Assembly: GCA_963756115.1 (NCBI GenBank)
Contig: CAVWMN010000003.1
Location: 868,001-932,000, forward strand
Direction of reading: 5' to 3'
DNA from: JTS-RE37 sp963756115
Lineage (GTDB): Bacteria > Bacteroidota > Bacteroidia > Flavobacteriales > Flavobacteriaceae
DNA: 64,000 nt
Positions 1-10,589 of the stretch are shown here, piece by piece. The position numbers and the translations under genes were made by a program. The notes beneath the pieces are model-generated. The model ran no database searches. It worked only from the letters and a program-made list of their open reading frames with translations, and was not told the DNA's origin. Every line of letters starts with the position of its first letter. Within the stretch, counting starts at the first letter, position 1.

Positions 1-80
1 GTAAAGGATGGATACCTAACCCTTCCTTTTCATAATTATATTGGTGTTCGGAATATAACATTCATAGCGACTATAGTATA

Positions 81-2117
81 TCACTTATACCTGTCAAAAC
101 CATACTCATGATACAATTCGTGGTATCGCGGATCCTGTTTCAAATGATTGAAAAGTGGATCAATCTTTAAGTATTTCAATTCGGGTTCCCTATTAATGAA
201 AGCCCTTTCCAGGCTTGCAAAACAGGAGTCGGACATTTGATATTGGGAATAGATCCTGGCAAGGTTGTATGCTGGACTGGAGCCCGGGCTTTTTGGACGT
301 TCTTTGAGTATATGAAGGACCTTACTGCTTTCTGTGTGGTTACCTTCTTTGAAGTATGAAATACATAAATAGCTCAACAGGTTTTCAGGAACAGTCGGGA
401 CACTTTCCATTACATGGTCTTTGAGGCCGAGAATGACACTTGCATAGTCTGCCGAATAAAATTTTGACTTAAAATACAGGTTGTCGAAATTGTTATTTTC
501 CGGAAATAATTTTTCCCCTTCTTCAATAAATTTTTCCGCTTCGGTATAGTTCCTTTTATAGATATTGGCAGTTCCAACAATTACGTATCCGTTACAGTCG
601 GCGGGGTCGGAACTGATCGCCTCCCGTCCCAGTTCTTCCGCTTTGTCAAATTCACCCATCCAGAAGAAGGAAGTACGCATATCGGCTTTTGATCAAAGAA
701 GACGACGGATTTAATTGACGGATTTTTCAAAGTTCTTTTTTGAAGTTGGGAAATCGAGTTCTATAGTCCACGCCAGTAGTGCCAGCGCTGAATAACCTTC
801 TGCAAGATTGGGATCAAGAGATACAGACCTGTTGGCAAGTTCTTTGGATTCCCTGATGGCATTCACATCGGAATATGTGCCCGTTCCATTGATTTTCCAG
901 ATCATAGCCAAAGCAAGATAGGCATAGGATGGTGCAAATGTGGAGTCTAATGCCACAGCCTGTTGATTGTATTCGATGCTTTTATCAAAATTCAGTTCTT
1001 TATAGGTATGCAGACCTTTGAGGTAAAGTGAATACACTTCCGGGTCTGTTTGTTTTTTTAGTAATCTGGAATTTTCCTCATCAGAGAGCGTAATCTTAAG
1101 CTTCTCCACTATTTTTTTATTGGCAATGGTGTCCTGTATCGCGAAAATATCTTTTGATTCCTTATCAAATCGATGCGACCAAATGGTTGAACCCTCCTTA
1201 ACGTTTACAAGCGTAGTGATGATCCTGAGGATATTACCGGATTTTTGTATGCTTCCTTCGAGGATGATATTCACCTTCAGTTTTTCGCCTATGGTGCGGG
1301 CATCCAGGTCTTTTCCTTTATATTGAAATGAAGAAGTTCGTCCGATTACCTTTAAATTTTTAATGATGGTTATTGAATTTATTATTTCATCTGCCAAACC
1401 ATCACTGAGGTACTCCTGGTCCTTACCCGGGCTCATATCTGTAAATGGAAGGATTGCAATTGATTTTTCAACGGTTCCGGGGCCTGGGGTTTTTGTAAGT
1501 AGAAAATCTGTAAGAAAATATACCGATGCCAAAAAAGCTATTGCGGTTAGAAAGATCAACAGCCTCTTCGGCTTCGGCTTTTTATGCCCGGCAAACCCGG
1601 AAGATGGATTAACATCAGTGGTTCCTGTAATCACCTGGTAGACCTTCACAGGTTCCTTTACATTTTTGAGTGATTGCGTTCTTACAAAACGGGTAACAAT
1701 GTCTTTTTTGTTAAGCACATTGTCATGAACTACTTCGGAGATAAAAATGCTTCCGGGATTAGCGATAGCCTGGATTCGTGAAGCAATATTCACCCCATCC
1801 CCGAACACATCTTCGTTCTCAAAAACCACTTCTCCCAGATGAATGCCGATCCTTAACTGAAATTCTTTTTGGGCATTGCATCCTTCCTGCATCTTGATCG
1901 CTGCATGTACTGCATCTGATGCCGTCTGGAAGCTGGCCATTACCCCATCACCCAGTTCTTTTATCCATCTGCCATTAAACCGTTCGATGATGGGTTTCTG
2001 TAATTGCCGGTTTTTACTTAACAATTCAAAGGCCTTGTGTTCATCATCACCCATCAATGCAGTGTATCCGACAATATCAGTAAACATAATGGCAGCTAGC
2101 TGTCGGGATTGGCCCAT
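81..2117 (-). pseudogene. Class III nucleotide cyclase with TPR repeats, interrupted near its middle
   Basis: Two open segments, 2117-711 and 680-81, lie in the same frame and are separated by 30 bases containing TAA and TGA stops. The first holds a class III cyclase domain (about residues 7-165) with both metal Asp residues (D14 in FTDIVGYT, D57 in ELGDGVM) and the N110/R114 pair of GVNIASR. A membrane segment follows at 185-207, then a TolB-N/FlgO-like region (KSIAILPF) and TPRs. The second segment continues the TPRs (FWMGEFDKAEELG). Between them the other frame reads a TPR-like stretch (QLNPSSSLIKSRYAYFLLL), so two nearby compensating indels would restore one protein of about 675 residues. 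The likely role is cAMP synthesis with a C-terminal protein-interaction region. The cyclase domain itself looks intact. Confidence 0.75.
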
Positions 2118-2478
2118 AGAAATAACTTTTTGCTAATTATTTACCATGTTCATGAAATTGTAGATCCTCAAGAATCAATAATTGACGCGTATCGAGTATT
2201 TATCATAAAGGAATTTATGGATAGGGAGCACTCATCGATTGAAAAAGAGCACGTAATTTACAGGGAGAGGCGATGCTAATTCAATAAAATTGATACAGGA
2301 CCCGGCATTTATGGTCTGACAAATTATCGTTTTCCGCATTGTTATAAACAGTACTATCTTTTTGGGGGCGTAATGTCATTGTGCAGGCATTGATATTTTT
2401 AACCTGGATAGTCTACCTTAGGACAATAATGGGATGAGGCAGGTAATTATTTGGTCCGTCCTAATTGAACCCGGATAA
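2118..2478. other. Intergenic region between divergent cyclase and DJ-1 genes
   Basis: These 361 bases lie between the start of the minus-strand cyclase gene and the plus-strand PfpI gene, so they should carry divergent promoters. I see no convincing TAnnTTTG element, RNA gene, repeat or further coding region. Confidence 0.4.
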
Positions 2479-3101
2479 ATGGATGTTGCAATTTTGCTTT
2501 TTAGAGAATTTGAAACATTGGATGTTTTTGGTCCGGTTGAAATCCTGGGCCGACTAAAAGACGATTATAAGATCAGGTTCTATTCAATATCCGGCGGGAA
2601 TATATCCAACAGCCATGGTGTTACTATATGGACACGGAAATTAAAAAAGAAATTAAAGGCGGAGTTGACATTTTCCTGATCCCCGGGGGTTACGGTACCC
2701 GTAAGGAGGTTGGTAATGGGCCACTCCTGGAACTTATCCGGGAGATTGCCGGATCAAGCTTGTATATCCTTACAGTTTGCACGGGTACGGCTCTCCTGGC
2801 CAAGACCGGATTGCTGGACCATAAGAATGCAACAACCAATAAAATTGCATTTGACTGGGTTAGTACCAACGGGAAGAATGTGAATTGGATACGAAAAGCC
2901 AGGTGGGTGGTTGACGGAAAATATTACACATCTTCGGGGGTGAGTGCGGGAATGGATATGACCCTGGATTTTTTAAAAGACCGCCATGGAATGGACTTTG
3001 CCAGGCAGGTGGCCCAACAAATTGAATATTTGTGGACTGAAGATAGTACACATGACACTTTCTTTAAATCGGAATCCTTACCTGAAAAACCTTCAAATTA
3101 A
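2479..3101 (+). pseudogene. DJ-1/PfpI family protein, one frameshift
   Basis: An N-terminal piece (2479-2679, MDVAILLFREFETLDVFGPV) and a C-terminal piece (frame open from about 2628 to 3101) together make one DJ-1/PfpI-type protein of about 207 residues. The N-terminal part has the family's opening strand and the DVFGPVE motif. The C-terminal part carries the nucleophile elbow, with the conserved Cys in TVCTGTALLAKTG and an upstream IPGGYGTR loop. The frame changes by one base between about 2620 and 2632, where the first frame leaves the family pattern (TIWTRKLKK) and the second enters it (DTEIKKEIKGGVDI). Members of this group often resemble isonitrile hydratase or amidase-like ThiJ proteins, and the substrate is unknown. 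It may be a sequence error or a real pseudogene. Confidence 0.75.
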
Positions 3102-3196
3102 ATGGATATCATAAAATTTTCACCTGCTGGTTCGGACGTCATACCCGCACTATAATATTACCTCACTTCATTCCATGAACCTGTCTTCCCCCAGCA

Positions 3197-4756
3197 TCAT
3201 GGTTTCTCCTCCTTCTCTTCCGGCGGCGGGGGTGGCATCTTATAGGGTGTTGGCTGCGGATCGATCGCCTTTAATTCCTTTCCTGCCAGGGCCGGGTGGT
3301 CTGCAGGCACAAAGGTGGCCCGGAACGTGCTGAAGGTCATAGGCATATGATCCTGCGGATCCCCGTTGGGTTTCGTGGCATTTCCCCTGTACGGATTCAG
3401 GTACTCCCAGACGATCTCGTTTTCAGGCGTTACTTCGAAAAAGCGCCCCATCGGTCCGGCGTTTATAAAGGTATTCCCATTTTTCATCCGGTGGGCGCCG
3501 GAGATAAAGCTCGCATAAAAGGACACCGTATCCTTCGCTACATAATTCCATTCCAGCTCATCGGGCCCGAAATCGCCCCCTTCCCTTAATTGGTAGATCC
3601 CATCCGCTGTCAAAGGTGGTTTGATCTCATATACGGAGGTATAGTCCAGGGAATCCGGCCCATTCGGGATACCATTGTTAAAAATAGTTAGGTTGCCCGC
3701 ACCGGGTTTCCCTTCCTCTACCCACCGCACATCATGCTGGTAGTATAACCGGCGCTTTGTAGAGTCCCCGTGGTGGTAATTCTCCGGGTTGCCCCAACGG
3801 TACAGGAAGTCGCCTCCCTTCCCGCTCCTGCCGCCTTCATGGGAGGCTGCCTCCTCCGTGGTGGTGCTCTGGTCCAGTATCAGGATTTCGCTCAGTTCCG
3901 GGGAACTGATGGCAATCTGCTGCAAGGTTGGGTTATAGCTTATGGCGTTAAAGTGGTAGAGGTCAGATCGGGCATTGAAACGGGTACGATTCCTGTCCTC
4001 CTGACCAAGGGCAATCAGGTTATCCAGGCTATCCTGACTTATGGGCTCGGGGATGGAATCCCCGGTATTAAAACTTAGCAATTCCGGGTGGTCACCGGGG
4101 TTTCCATAAAGTGGAAGTGTATCGGACAAGTCCTGGATAAGGTGGTCTTTGAGATACCATTCCCAGACAGTTTTGGCGCCGTGCAGCCCGTCCGGCTCCA
4201 TTTCAACTATTTTTTCGAGCCAGGGGCCGGAATGGGGGATCAAATGGGGTGCGCGACCCATTGCGAGGGCCTCTTCATATGATATAGCCTCATATACAAT
4301 GGCCAGGATATTGCCATTGGGTTTAACGGCAATATCATGGTGCAGGATATGTTTTTCATCGGCAAGTTCATAATCCCACAGTATCTTACCGTCCCAGCTG
4401 ATCTTCTGGATCCGGCCATAGGGTCCGCCGAACCCGAAAACAGGGTAATCGACATCGTTTTCACCTACAACCAGGGATCCGTCATCCATTAGGTACGGGT
4501 TGAATGCCGTATAAGTCCCTTTCCAGTCGTGCACGACATCCCCTTTACGGTTTACGAGGTACGTGGAACCGGAATTGGGAACAGAAAACAGGACGTACCC
4601 GGGACTAAGTCCATCGGTAGTGATGGTGAGCCCGCGCTTCGCTTTATGGCCAAACATATCCCGGTCTGGTTTTTCAGTTTCTTTTTTTTCTTTACTGCAA
4701 TTGAGGGCCAGCCCCAGTATCAATACGGAAGCGGCATAATAAACTGATTTTTTCAT
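3197..4756 (-). CDS. Arylsulfotransferase (ASST)-like lipoprotein
   Basis: A 519-residue protein with a lipoprotein signal peptide (lipobox Cys at residue 20, LGLALNCSKE), so probably anchored in an outer membrane leaflet. The rest resembles the arylsulfotransferase beta-propeller family: GYVLFSVPNSGSTYLVN near the N-terminus, blades such as GRIQKISWDGKILWDYEL, an HHDI motif at the usual place of a conserved His, and a late blade ending GRFFEVTPENEIVWEYLNP. Family members transfer sulfate between phenolic compounds, but many Bacteroidota homologues are uncharacterised and activity cannot be assumed. The C-terminus is Pro/Glu rich. It is intact although its neighbours on both sides include broken genes, and it could belong with the sulfatase downstream on the same strand. 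Confidence 0.75.
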   Translation of the reverse strand: MKKSVYYAASVLILGLALNCSKEKKETEKPDRDMFGHKAKRGLTITTDGLSPGYVLFSVPNSGSTYLVNRKGDVVHDWKGTYTAFNPYLMDDGSLVVGENDVDYPVFGFGGPYGRIQKISWDGKILWDYELADEKHILHHDIAVKPNGNILAIVYEAISYEEALAMGRAPHLIPHSGPWLEKIVEMEPDGLHGAKTVWEWYLKDHLIQDLSDTLPLYGNPGDHPELLSFNTGDSIPEPISQDSLDNLIALGQEDRNRTRFNARSDLYHFNAISYNPTLQQIAISSPELSEILILDQSTTTEEAASHEGGRSGKGGDFLYRWGNPENYHHGDSTKRRLYYQHDVRWVEEGKPGAGNLTIFNNGIPNGPDSLDYTSVYEIKPPLTADGIYQLREGGDFGPDELEWNYVAKDTVSFYASFISGAHRMKNGNTFINAGPMGRFFEVTPENEIVWEYLNPYRGNATKPNGDPQDHMPMTFSTFRATFVPADHPALAGKELKAIDPQPTPYKMPPPPPEEKEEKP

Positions 4757-4848
4757 GGGTTGGTAATTGGTTGCTTACATTTTAGTATTACTTGAACTTC
4801 AAACTTTCGTAAGTAATGGCAACAGGCGTCGTACATCAGAAAATAATG

Positions 4849-5487
4849 TTATTTCCCTCCTATCCATTCTTTTGCGGGTACAAGCCATTCTTTTATGGGC
4901 CGGAATAAAAACCCATGCCCCAGCCCGGTATTGATCTCCAGTTGCTTGAATTCCTCTGCATCGGGGGAGCGGTTCATCCAATACGTATAATCCTTACCGG
5001 CAATTTTGTCCGATTTCTCATAGATGCCCAGTATGCGGCCGTGTAATTTCCAGTCAAATCGCTCTTCCGTGCGGTCGCTGTTGGCCCCCAGAAGGACATA
5101 ATTAACCGGGTACCCGTTGAGGTCAGCGATCTGCATGGCCATCATGGCCCCCTTGGAGGCGCCAATGACCGTAATATTTTCCGGTGGCACACCATCTTTG
5201 ACCAGTTGGTCTATTTCCCGAGATATTTTCATGCAAAAGCCATTAAAATCTGTCTTGCTGGTACGTACCTCACTATGGACCTGGTAGCCTGCCGAGTGCA
5301 GGGAATCTATGATGTCCTCATATTTGTAGGGGCCAAAATCTTCACTGACGGCATGTATCCCCTGAACTTCTACGATCATCCCATGAAGATAAAAGACATG
5401 TTTCGCGCTTCTCATATCCTGGCATGCTAAGGGGATACTCATGAGCCCAATACAGAGTATGAAATAGAGTCGGCGCATAAGGATCAA
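4849..5487 (-). CDS. Small exported alpha/beta hydrolase
   Basis: A 212-residue protein with an N-terminal signal segment (RRLYFILCIGLMSIPLAC) that has a plausible lipobox Cys. The body fits a compact alpha/beta hydrolase: an early FYLHGMIVE strand-loop typical of the oxyanion region, a nucleophile elbow GASKGAM (Ser in G-A-S-K-G), and a late His in GLGHGFLFR. The spacing suits a Ser-Asp-His hydrolase. The substrate is unknown. It lies 92 bases upstream of the ASST-like gene on the same strand, so the two may be co-transcribed. An internal Met at residue 4 is an equally good start. Confidence 0.65.
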   Translation of the reverse strand: MILMRRLYFILCIGLMSIPLACQDMRSAKHVFYLHGMIVEVQGIHAVSEDFGPYKYEDIIDSLHSAGYQVHSEVRTSKTDFNGFCMKISREIDQLVKDGVPPENITVIGASKGAMMAMQIADLNGYPVNYVLLGANSDRTEERFDWKLHGRILGIYEKSDKIAGKDYTYWMNRSPDAEEFKQLEINTGLGHGFLFRPIKEWLVPAKEWIGGK

Positions 5488-5562
5488 AAATGGCTTGTAA
5501 AAGGTAGTAAATTAATGGACACAACGGGGGAATTGCGGTGTTTTGTTAGCCTGGTATGATGC

Positions 5563-7253
5563 TTATCGGGGAAGCTGAAGCCTGACTTCCCCGGAGTATG
5601 CATTCCAATCCTGTAGGAGTTCTTTGTACTTACCAGGGGCTGAATTTTTCAGGTCATGGCTTTCCCCAATGTCTTGCGAAAGATCAAAGAGTTCAAAATT
5701 GGTCTCATCAAAAGGGCGGATCCAATTGGTGATCTTCCAATGTCCTTTTTGCAGCATGGTATAACCCGCATGTTCCAGTGCGAAAACATAGGAATCCGGG
5801 TGGATTGCCCCGGGCTCTCCGGAAACAACGGGCAAAAACGATGTTCCCCGCAATGGGTATACAGCGTTTCCCTTCCATTTTTCAGGATAGTCTACTCCGC
5901 TTAAGTCATAGATCGTCGGCGCTTATCCATGATGGAAACAAAGTTGTCATTTATACCACCTGGATTTTTAACCAAAGGCCCTGATACGATCATAGGGGTT
6001 ATGACCCCCCCATTGGTGCTGTATTCCTTATAATATCTGAAAGCAGCGGTCCCGGCCTCTGCCCATGGAGGACCATAGGATATAAAGGAATTTGGCCTGC
6101 CCATAGCTTCAAAATCGTCATGTGAAATAGGTATTGATGTAAGGCCTTATGTCCGGATCACCATAATAATCCTCCCCCGCAGCCCCATTGTCCGAGATAA
6201 AGATGATGAGTGTATTTTCATAGGTCCCCGTATCCTTCAAATGGCGGATAATGCGACCAATATTGGCATCCAGATTATCAACCATGCCGGCGTACAATTC
6301 CATTTTCCGGGACTCCTTCTTCTTTTCTTCCAGTGAAAGGGTATTCCAGGGCCTGATCGAGGGATGCAGGGGAGGGAGCACGGCCTGCTCCGGGATAAGC
6401 CCCTTTTTTTGAGTTGTTCAAAGCGTACTTCCCGCAAATGCCCATATCCGTCTGAATAGTTTCCTTCATACTTCTTCCAGTATTTTTCTGCTACCTGCAA
6501 GGGCCAATGGGGAGCCGTATAGGCAGCATAGGCGAAGAATGGCTCCTGCTCATCAGCATGTTCATCGATAAAAGACAGTAATTTGTCTGTATAAACATCG
6601 GTGGAAAATTGCCCATCCGGCCATTGAGCCGCTTTCCCATCTGCTGTGTAATGGGAGCGGGAGTTATCCCCGAAAATCCCCTGGGAATTGAAATGGTTGC
6701 CCACACCCTCCAGCAGAACAAAGGACCGCTCAAAACCGAGTTGAGAAGGGTTGGCCTCCGGGGTGAGGCCAAGGTGCCATTTCCCCGCCATATACGTATG
6801 GTAGCCGCCTTCCCGTAATAGATCGGGGATGGTGGCCACCCGCTCCATAATTCGTCCTTCATAGCCAAATACTGCTGCCTCCACCGCCTGCCGTCCCACC
6901 CCAGCAATATGGTTGTCATTGCCGGTGAGCAGCATGGCCCGACTCGGGGCACACATGGGCGCTGTGTAAAACCGGCTGAACCGGATCCCGTTCAGGGCCA
7001 GGCTGTCTATGAATGGTGTCTGTATTTCTCCACCGAAGCACCCCAGATCCGAATAACCAAGATCGTCCGCCACGAGGACCAGTATATTGGGGCGCAGGGC
7101 TTCCTTGTTTTTTTGCTGCCCCGGGCTGCAGGAAATCAACCCACCATACACAGCAGTGTTGTACCGGCTTGGAGGTTCTGAAATATACGCTTTCCGGGCT
7201 TTCGGGAAAACCGGAAAGGGGATCAAGTACGCTGAATACTGGTTCATGTTCAC
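5563..7253 (-). pseudogene. Arylsulfatase, broken by at least three frameshifts
   Basis: Four successive reading-frame pieces (7253 to about 6410, 6410-6118, 6118 to about 5926, 5926-5563) read through as one type I sulfatase of about 560 residues. The first piece has the metal Asp pair (VLVADDLGYSDLG), the formylglycine motif C-A-P-S-R in APMCAPSRAMLLTG, and GKWHLG. The later pieces carry IIFISDNGAAGEDY, HDDFEAMGRPNSF and a C-terminal FELFDLSQDIGE segment. Breaks fall at an A7G4 run near 6402-6412, at about 6117 (ACATGAC), and near 5926, where one missing base would restore IMD-APTIYDLSG. The N-terminus may also be shifted, since a Cys in LISCSPG looks like a lipobox but lacks a hydrophobic stretch in frame. 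The role would be sulfate ester hydrolysis in the periplasm or at the surface. Confidence 0.8.
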
Positions 7254-7535
7254 AAAAGTTACCTGCTTTTAATCAGTAGGAGGGATAAAAAAGGGTAATT
7301 AGTCTGATTGTACCATTATATTCCTTCCCGAGCCTAAGTGTCCCGGGAAAACGGTGGATCTGGCCTAAATGTACTGATATTAATAATAATCCAATTTTGT
7401 TGCAGGGTATAAAAGGGTATGTTCCGGTCTACCATGGTTCCATTAATCATCAAGGTCACAGCGTTGACCATAGAATCCGTTGGAAGAGTCCTCCATTGAA
7501 ACCTTTATTCATTAATTTTCAGAAAAAGTAACCTT

Positions 7536-8977
7536 ATGAGATTTACCTTCTTCAGCATACTGGGCATTTTGTTCCTTTTACAGCTTTCCTGTGATTCAAA
7601 AAAGGAAGTTGAATATGACCTCGTCATAGCGTCTGCAATAATAATTGATTCGTATTCAGGAAAATTGATCAGTAATCAAAGTATCGCCATTTTACGGGAT
7701 TCTATTGCGGATATCGTAAATGCAGATAGTGCCAAAATCTTCAAGGCAAAAAAAGTAGTAGATGCCAGCGGTAAATATGTGATCCCCGGGCTTTGGGATA
7801 TGCACGTTCATTTTGGGGGGAGGGGATACGTTAATCTCGAAAATAAAAACCTGTTACCTCTTTTTATCGCCAACGGTGTTACCTCTGTGAGGGATTGTTC
7901 AGCAGACATAAGCCCATCCGTCTTTAAGTGGAAATCGGAAATTGAAAGGGCACCCTCCTGGGCCCCACTATATTTTCCTCAGGTCCTAAAATAGAAGGTA
8001 TTCATTCCATTTGGCCGGGTGACCAGGAAATTGACAATGAGGCAGAACTTGAAAAAGCATTGGACTCCCTTGAGAAAATAGGCGCTGATTTTGTAAAGAT
8101 CACGGACAATACACTGTCTCCCGAACTTTTCGAACTGGCTGTGAAAAACGCACATAAAAGGGGGTTTAGGGTATCAGGCCATATTCCCTTTAACCTTTCC
8201 GCAACCCATCTGTCAAAACTGGGTTTGACTACGGTAGAGCACCTGTCCTATTTATTGAAAGCAGGCTCTCCGGAGGAAACATCGATTATGGAAAAGACCC
8301 GATCAGGGCAAATGGATTTGGCAGCCGCCAACCTCCGGTTATATGAGTCATTTGATCCTGAATATGCGCTTGCTGTATTTAAAGAACTCCGAAGCAACCA
8401 TACAGCCGTTGTTCCGACCTTGGTAGGAAACCGAATCATCTCTTACTTGGATGAAGACGACCATACCGGAGATGATCAATTGAAATACCTGGGGGGAGAG
8501 GTCTAAAGATTAAAACATATGACTGGAGGGTAGAAAGGGCCAGTAAGGCAAACCGGGATCAAATGGAAGAGAGAAAGAAACAATATATAAAACTAACATC
8601 CCTGATCCCCATCATCAAAGCTTCCGGAATGGATATCATTGCTGGAACGGACACCGGCTTTTTAAATTCTTATATCTACCCGGGTTTTGCACTCCATGAA
8701 GAATTGAAAATTTATGTTGATAGTGGATTAACCCCATTGGAAGCCCTTCAAACTTCCATTGTGAACGGTCCTAAATTTTTCGGGCTGCTGTGAGAAATAC
8801 GGGTCCGTTAGAAAATGGAAAGAAGGCAGACCTGCTGGTATTGAATTCCAATCCTTTGGAGAACATCGGGGCTACCCGCGATATTTTTTTGTGGTCAGAA
8901 AAGGGCAGGTGTTGACAAAACAGGATTTGGATACCTTGTTGTCTGGTTTGAAAAAAATGAATTCAGGCATGCCATAA
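7536..8977 (+). pseudogene. Secreted amidohydrolase, broken by four frameshifts
   Basis: The pieces join into one amidohydrolase-superfamily protein of about 480 residues. It has a lipoprotein signal (Cys19 in LLQLSCDS), the metal-binding HxH pair (H90/H92 in WDMHVHFGG), VKITD with the expected bridging Lys, SGHIPFN, VEHLSY and the late Asp in AGTDTGF. Frame changes occur near 7953 (GGG run), at the G6 run 8492-8497, near 8783, and in the T7 run at about 8884-8890. After the last one the frame reads VVRKGQVLTKQDLDTLL and stops at 8977. Three of the four lie in homopolymers. Related proteins are imidazolonepropionase-like or prolidase-like hydrolases, and the substrate cannot be told. It is divergent from the sulfatase, with 282 bases between them. 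Confidence 0.8.
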
Positions 8978-9015
8978 GCATTGCTGACACCTGTTCTCCG
9001 TTCAGTCCGGTTATA

Positions 9016-10566
9016 TCACAGCGGGATATTGCCATGCTTTTTCCGGGGCAGGGAAACAGCCTTGTTCCCGAGCAGCGTGTAGGCCTGAATCAGTTTCCTC
9101 CTTGTATTTTTAGGATGTATCACCGCATCGATAAACCCCCTTTCCGCTGCTTCATAAGGGTTGGCAAATTTTTCGGCGTAGGCGGCTTCTTTTTCCGCCA
9201 GTTTGGCTGCCGGGTCGTCAGCGGCATCTATTTCCTTCCTGAAAATGATCTCGCTCGCCCCCTTGGCCCCCATAACAGCAATTTCGGCACCGGGCCATGC
9301 ATAATTAAGGTCTGCACCAATATGCTTTGAATTCATCACATCATAGGCCCCGCCGTAGGCTTTCCTTGTAATGACGGTCACTTTGGGAACCGTTGCCTCA
9401 CTCAGGGCATATAGCAATTTTGCGCCGTTGCTGATGATCCCGTTCCATTCCTGGTCCGTTCCCGGCAGGAAACCCGGAACATCCACCAGCACCAAAAGCG
9501 GGATATTGAAGCAGTCGCAAAAACGGGTAAAACGGGCTGCTTTCTTTGAACTGTCCACATCCAGGACACCCGCCAGATTCAGGGGCTGGTTCGCAACGAT
9601 GCCGATGCTTTTCCCTGCCAGTCGCGCAAAGCCAACTACTATGTTCCTGGCAAATTCCTTATGGATCTCAAAAAATGTATCAGTATCTATAATTCCTATG
9701 ACCACCTGCCGCATATCATAGGGTTTGTTGGCGCTCTGTGGAACGATGTCCTCCAAAACCTCCCGGATTTCGTCCCCCGGTGTATAGGGGATGTCCGGTG
9801 GGGCATCCTCGCAGTTCTGCGGCATATAGGCAACCATCTTTTTGATTTGCGCTATGCACTCCATATCATTGGCTGCCGTAACATGTGTAACGCCCGATTT
9901 TGATGCATGGGTCAGGGCACCGCCTAATTCCTCGGACGTAACATCTTCATTGGTTACAGTTTTGACCACATTGGGGCCGGTAACGAACATATAACTGGAA
10001 TTCTCCACCATTAGCGTAAAATCCGTTATGGCGGGGGAATATACCGCACCTCCTGCACAGGGGCCCATAATAGCAGAAATTTGGGGCACTACCCCGGAAG
10101 CCATCACGTTTCTGTGAAAGATGTCCGCATACCCACCCAGGGACCGAACGCCTTCCTGGATTCGGGCACCACCGCTATCGTTCAGGCCAATAATCGGGAC
10201 CCCTATTTTCATGGCCAAATCCATTATTTTGCAAATCTTTTCGGCATGTGTTTCGGATAGTGCACCGCCAAATACTGTAAAATCCTGCGCAAAGACACAG
10301 ACTTGCCGGCCGTTGATCGCGCCATATCCGGTCACAACCCCATCGCCATAAAATACCTGCTTTTCCATCCCAAAATCCTTGCTGCGATGAGTAACGAGGG
10401 CTCCCATTTCCTCAAAAGAGCCATCATCCAGTAAAAAATGGAGCCGTTCGCGCGCCGTCAGTTTTCCCTTGGCATGCTGCTTATCGATTCGCTGCTGGCC
10501 ACCTCCCAACCGCGATTTGCCCAATTTATCCTCCAGGATTTGTTTTTTATCTTTCATGCCAGCCAT
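9016..10566 (-). CDS. pccB: Acyl-CoA (propionyl-CoA type) carboxylase, carboxyltransferase subunit
   Basis: About 517 residues from the chosen start, or 531 from a start at 10611 that would overlap the upstream gene by 22 bases. It is the biotin-dependent carboxyltransferase of the PccB/AccD5 family. Both crotonase-like halves are present: an N-terminal KGKLTARERLHFLLDDGSFEEM region, the oxyanion loop GPCAGGAVYSPA, and a C-terminal half with DVPGFLPGTDQEWNGII and RKAYGGAYDVMNSK. It moves carboxyl groups from carboxybiotin to propionyl-CoA or a related acyl-CoA. It is the last gene of a tight operon with the biotin carrier and biotin carboxylase genes upstream. Substrate choice between propionyl-, methylcrotonyl- and acetyl-CoA is inferred from overall similarity only. 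Confidence 0.88.
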   Translation of the reverse strand: MAGMKDKKQILEDKLGKSRLGGGQQRIDKQHAKGKLTARERLHFLLDDGSFEEMGALVTHRSKDFGMEKQVFYGDGVVTGYGAINGRQVCVFAQDFTVFGGALSETHAEKICKIMDLAMKIGVPIIGLNDSGGARIQEGVRSLGGYADIFHRNVMASGVVPQISAIMGPCAGGAVYSPAITDFTLMVENSSYMFVTGPNVVKTVTNEDVTSEELGGALTHASKSGVTHVTAANDMECIAQIKKMVAYMPQNCEDAPPDIPYTPGDEIREVLEDIVPQSANKPYDMRQVVIGIIDTDTFFEIHKEFARNIVVGFARLAGKSIGIVANQPLNLAGVLDVDSSKKAARFTRFCDCFNIPLLVLVDVPGFLPGTDQEWNGIISNGAKLLYALSEATVPKVTVITRKAYGGAYDVMNSKHIGADLNYAWPGAEIAVMGAKGASEIIFRKEIDAADDPAAKLAEKEAAYAEKFANPYEAAERGFIDAVIHPKNTRRKLIQAYTLLGNKAVSLPRKKHGNIPL

Positions 10567-10589
10567 ATTTATACTACGGATTCCGGATT

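Noticed and set aside
2628..3101. The C-terminal DJ-1 piece as an independent gene
   Set aside because: It lacks the first strand of the fold, and the preceding frame supplies exactly that part, so a frameshift is simpler.
1..9000. An insertion sequence or phage as cause of the broken genes
   Set aside because: No transposase, terminal inverted repeats or target duplications were seen.
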